The notes below the pieces were generated by a model. It did not search any database. It was given only the letters and a program-made list of their open reading frames with translations, and was not told the origin of the DNA. Below are positions 60,341 through 64,000 of a stretch of DNA of 64,000 bases, piece after piece; position 1 is the stretch's first letter, and every line of letters begins with the position of its first letter. The position numbers were made by a program, and so were the translations under genes. Source of the DNA: Lagopus muta (Eukaryota; Chordata; Aves; Galliformes; Phasianidae); NCBI RefSeq assembly GCF_023343835.1, contig NC_064443.1, positions 10,168,001-10,232,000 of the forward strand, written 5' to 3'.

Positions 60341-63300
60341 ACTCTGACTGAGGCACAGTGATTTGTTAAGAACTGTAAAGCATCAAATGCCACTAAATTG
60401 GAAGGGGGAAAACATGTGATTCTATATACTGAGTGGCATTTTGAATATATATATTTTGTACTTGTTGCATGGAATTTCTGCTTTCCAGCCTAGATAAATA
60501 TTAAAGAGAATCAAAGGCATCAAACTCTGCTCAACAAGTTATACTTAGGCTCCCTCCTGCTTTTGAATTGCTTTGCATTTTTCCTTTGGACATTGCACAA
60601 CAGAGCAAACTTGGTAATGCGCGCTGCTAGCAATCACAGAGCACATCATTATTCCTTGTATCATTATTCATGATAGGTGGTAAGGGGGAGAGGAAAGAAG
60701 ACTATTAATAAGTACATAAGTAGCTTTCCAAGTAGTTTCCTGCTCTGTTATCTTTTGCTTCTACTGCACCTTACTGCAGTATCTGAACTGCTGACCTGTT
60801 TTGCCAGCTGGATGCAAAGCCAAGCTTACACATAGCTTTGCACATAGCTTTGGGTGTAGATTTTTGTTCCATTCTGTATCTATACAGGGCTTCATGCAGG
60901 ACTCCTTGCCTCAACCTCCTGTGGATGTGTTAAAAGCCCCTTGTACACATTTTAAAGACCAGACCCTGGATCTTATTTCTATACAAAGAAGCTGTTGGAA
61001 TGCCTGAGCCGAACACTGACAGCAGGCATGTCTGAAAGATCTCTGTATTGAATGAAAAAGGGATCTCTGATATTCTGATGAGAAATACAACCCTGTTTTT
61101 GCACCAACGTGGAGCTGTTTGGATGTATTAATCGTTTTAAGAAAAAGTCAACTCAGATAAAAATCAGAACAACCTGTTGTCTTGAGCAGTGATGCTCCAG
61201 ACTCCAGCGGTCAAGAAAGGGTCCAATCAAACCGACAGCATGTCAATATGAGTGATAGGAGGCGTATGTTTCTGTGTGCTAAAAGCAGCACAACACATTG
61301 CAAGGGATAGGGAACTGGAGCAGTTCCGACAGAGTCACATATGGCTTCACATATATAATGTGCAAATTCATCAGTCAAAAATATTGAAACACTTCATAAA
61401 AGTAAGGCTCTGCTCCTACAAGGGCTGTGATCCCACAGACTTAAGAGGAGCAGAGTGGAGCCAATGCCAAGTGTTTGCAAAATCCTCCCACTAAAGTGTT
61501 CTCCAAGGTGGTCATGTGAGCAACTTTCATCCTGGGAGACCAGAAATTATATCTGGCTTCAGTCAGCCCTGAGTGATTTAACCCATTTTCCTTTTTCCTA
61601 TGAGTACTATCTTCAGCCAGCCTGGATAAGGAGATGCTGTCCATGCTCATACAGATATGTAATAGCAAAGGAGGTCTTATCCTGTATCTGTCAGAAGATG
61701 AAGGACTGAGGCTTCATCAAACTCGATGGCTTGGTGGGTACACCATCCTGCCAAGTAGGAGCAAGGACTTTTGACAGGGCGCTCCTGAGCTGATGTAAAG
61801 GATGCCAAAGGCTGCTGAAAGTGAGCACAAAGTACAGGCAGTTACGCCTCTGTGCCAAGAAAGGGCCATTTCAGGTCAGGACTGAAGAGCCTTGGCAGAA
61901 CTGTGTGGGGAATCCTGCTAGGCATCTGCCCTCAGGATTCCCATCTCCAATCTGTGCTAATATTTGGCTCTTTCAGGGTTGCTTCATCCACTCATAAAAA
62001 AGATGTGAAGAAAGTACGTACAGGAATTTTTCCCTGCTATATTCATCCCAGTACCATTAAGTTTCGGGTCTGCACATCCAAACAGCTCCCTAACCAAGAA
62101 AATCACACCACAAGAATATATTTCTCTTTCTGAGATCAGCTTATACCCTATGCTTTGCAGGGTTTGTTTCAACTGCTAATTTTGGCTTGACAAGATGCAC
62201 AGGGCTTCAGAGTGCAGCTTACTGCACTGAGCTGACAGGATGGATACACAGAGCCATTTGCTAGCACATGGAAGAAAGAATGAGAAACATTATCTGCATT
62301 AGAACTATTTAAGATAACCCTGAGAGTTCTCCTTGCAGACAGCTCTGCTCCTGCTGGCTCTAACTGTATAATGTTAGAGCAGAAAGCCAGGCACAGCACG
62401 GCTGGTGGAAGAGGGGTTTAATTATTTTCATTCTTGATTTTCATTTCAACCTTCCCAGTAATTTGTGTTGCCTTTGTTACCAGAACAAGGAAGACAAAAG
62501 ATATTTGCCTTATAGATTCCTTCAGAAAGCAGCTCTTATACTTAATGACAGCAGCCTGCCTCACAAGCAACTGAAAACAAATCCCACAAATCCACATAGG
62601 GGCAACATGGACAACAGACCAGTGTGACTCTTCTGGATCACAAGCCTCTAAGGGCAGGAAAGGAAAGCACTGGGCCTTGTGCTTTTGATGGGTTTGCTAA
62701 CAGCAAGAGCTCATCTGGACCGCTGACCTCTCTCCTCACTAAGATGGTTTTGAGTTAGCTTATGGTGATGACCACACTGGTTTTGAGGCAGGAATTGCAA
62801 AATGAATACCTCCACTCTGTCACCAAGCCTCACTACTTGATAAAACAAAATGCATCTATGTGTCACAAAGAAAAGCAAATCACCACAACTAACGGAGGGG
62901 TGGGTTATTACAAGACAGTTCCAGACCCCCAGAGACCATCATATTTCTCTGTTTTAGTTAAACTGATGGGTATTTTTCCAGATTACACACATGAGAATGC
63001 TTTTTGTTTTCAATTCCAGCTCAGAAAACTTGTGCCCACCATTTTCTCATTGTGAAATCACACTGTTTTCTGTACCTGCCCATCCTAAAATAAAAGCCTG
63101 ATTGCACAGCAAACTTCTCATTCCAAACTGCTTGCAAAGTTAGAGTAGCAATTGCACCATCACCTGCAAAATGCTATGGTATGTCTACATACACAACCAG
63201 ACAGCTGTGCATCCTTTCTGCTTGTCCTTTGAGCTGGCCATAAGCAAGTGAGCTACTTTCCCAGAAAGTCCTGTTAACAAGGAATTCTTCCTTCAAAGAT

Positions 63301-64000
63301 AATGAGTACTGCAACCTCCAGGCCTTTCCTTCCACCTCTGCAGGGCAGGAAAATCAATGGGTCTTCACTGTTAGGTGCCAAAATAGGGACAGAAGGAGCA
63401 GGAGGACATACAAGAATCCACGTACACATAGGCAAAATCACCAGTGCCAGAAAAACAAAAAACAAGAGAAGCTCAATCACAACTGTTTAGAGATGAATCT
63501 GTTTTGTTAGCAAATACTAGGGTTTTAAGGCAGAGATTACAGCATGAGTCTGTTGCTGGAGACAAAATATGGCTGTATACATTAAATATATTGGATATGG
63601 CTGGCTACTGCAGGGATACACACAGCTGATGTAGTCAGAATACATTCATTATTCTGGAAACACAGGCAGATTTTGTGCTTTGCTGCAATTTGCTGATGCT
63701 CTGCTTTTCATTCCATTCAAACCTGTTTCCCTTCATGTTAAATATCTTTTGAGTAGAGTTGGCTCTGGTGTTTTTAATGCCCTTAGCAGAGTCTGGAGGT
63801 CACTGCAGCAGAGCAACTGGTAGAGACAGCAGAATTCCAGCAGCAATTGAACTGATTCCATGAACTGCTTTTCACTGTGTCCTCTGGACATCTGTTGTGC
63901 TTCCTTAATGGGGACCATTGGCTTTACTCTTCAGGAACTGAGCAAAATACTCTCAGGAGCTCAGAAATACTCTGAAGTGGTTGAGTCAGATCTAAACACT
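60341..64000. other. Unique non-coding sequence to the window end
   Basis: A perfect 12-bp tandem duplication (cacatagctttg) is at 60829-60852. Frames are all under 100 codons and without domains. No interspersed repeat or RNA gene is recognised. Confidence 0.5.
60829..60852. repeat. Perfect 12-bp tandem duplication
   Basis: cacatagctttg occurs twice, head to tail, without mismatch. It is a small slippage-type duplication. Confidence 0.9.

Noticed and set aside
1..64000. CRISPR arrays, bacterial operons, tRNA or rRNA genes, endogenous retroviruses
   Set aside because: None seen: no regularly spaced repeats, no cloverleaf with intact A and B boxes, no paired long terminal repeats, no gag/pol-like frames. 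Very diverged or solo LTRs cannot be excluded by eye.
1..64000. Known vertebrate microRNA precursors
   Set aside because: I looked for mature sequences of several common conserved families (let-7, miR-9, miR-124, miR-30, miR-101, miR-130 and miR-221/222 types) and found none. Lineage-specific microRNAs could not be tested.

Overview
The window is nuclear DNA from a vertebrate, almost certainly a bird and probably a galliform (chicken, turkey or quail type). The evidence is in its repeats. There are six copies of the 3' end of CR1, the dominant avian LINE, recognised by the short tandem octamer tail (tcatagaa type) next to the (g)gttggaa..acct..agatcatc..gtccaacc block. There is also a broken mariner of the Galluhop type, known from chicken. 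Base composition is moderate to AT-rich and CpG is scarce. There are no ribosome-binding sites, no operons and no dense open frames. The open frames present are short (the longest is under 200 codons), overlap on both strands and match no protein family I can recognise. The one exception is the transposase relic inside the mariner.

I therefore read the window as intergenic (gene-desert) or deep intronic DNA with no exon I can support. Layout: 1-14 kb is unique sequence with one MIR-like fossil near 2.9 kb, another near 13.1 kb, and several AT-rich, homeodomain-site-rich stretches that look like conserved non-coding elements. 14.2-14.7 kb holds the truncated mariner followed at once by an inverted MIR-like fossil. 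16.9-36.3 kb carries all six CR1 tails (five inverted, one direct) and two 34-nt poly(A) tracts near 29.6 and 29.85 kb. 36.7-38.6 kb is again enhancer-like and contains a spaced inverted pair of T-box half sites. 39.0-40.6 kb contains the most unusual feature: two diverged copies, in the same orientation, of a segment of about 380 bp lying about 1.2 kb apart. 41-54 kb is mostly unique sequence with MIR-like fossils near 42.4 and 53.0 kb and enhancer-like stretches near 44.3 and 49.1 kb. 54.5-55.6 kb is a stop-poor block with two alternating purine-pyrimidine tracts (Z-DNA prone) and a perfect 28-bp tandem duplication. 57-60.4 kb has further enhancer-like stretches, the longest at 59.6-60.3 kb.

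No genes can be shown to work together here. The plausible role of the window is regulatory: a low-repeat stretch holding candidate distal elements for a developmental gene outside it. The conserved-element calls rest only on base texture and motif content, without a cross-species alignment, and are scored low for that reason.
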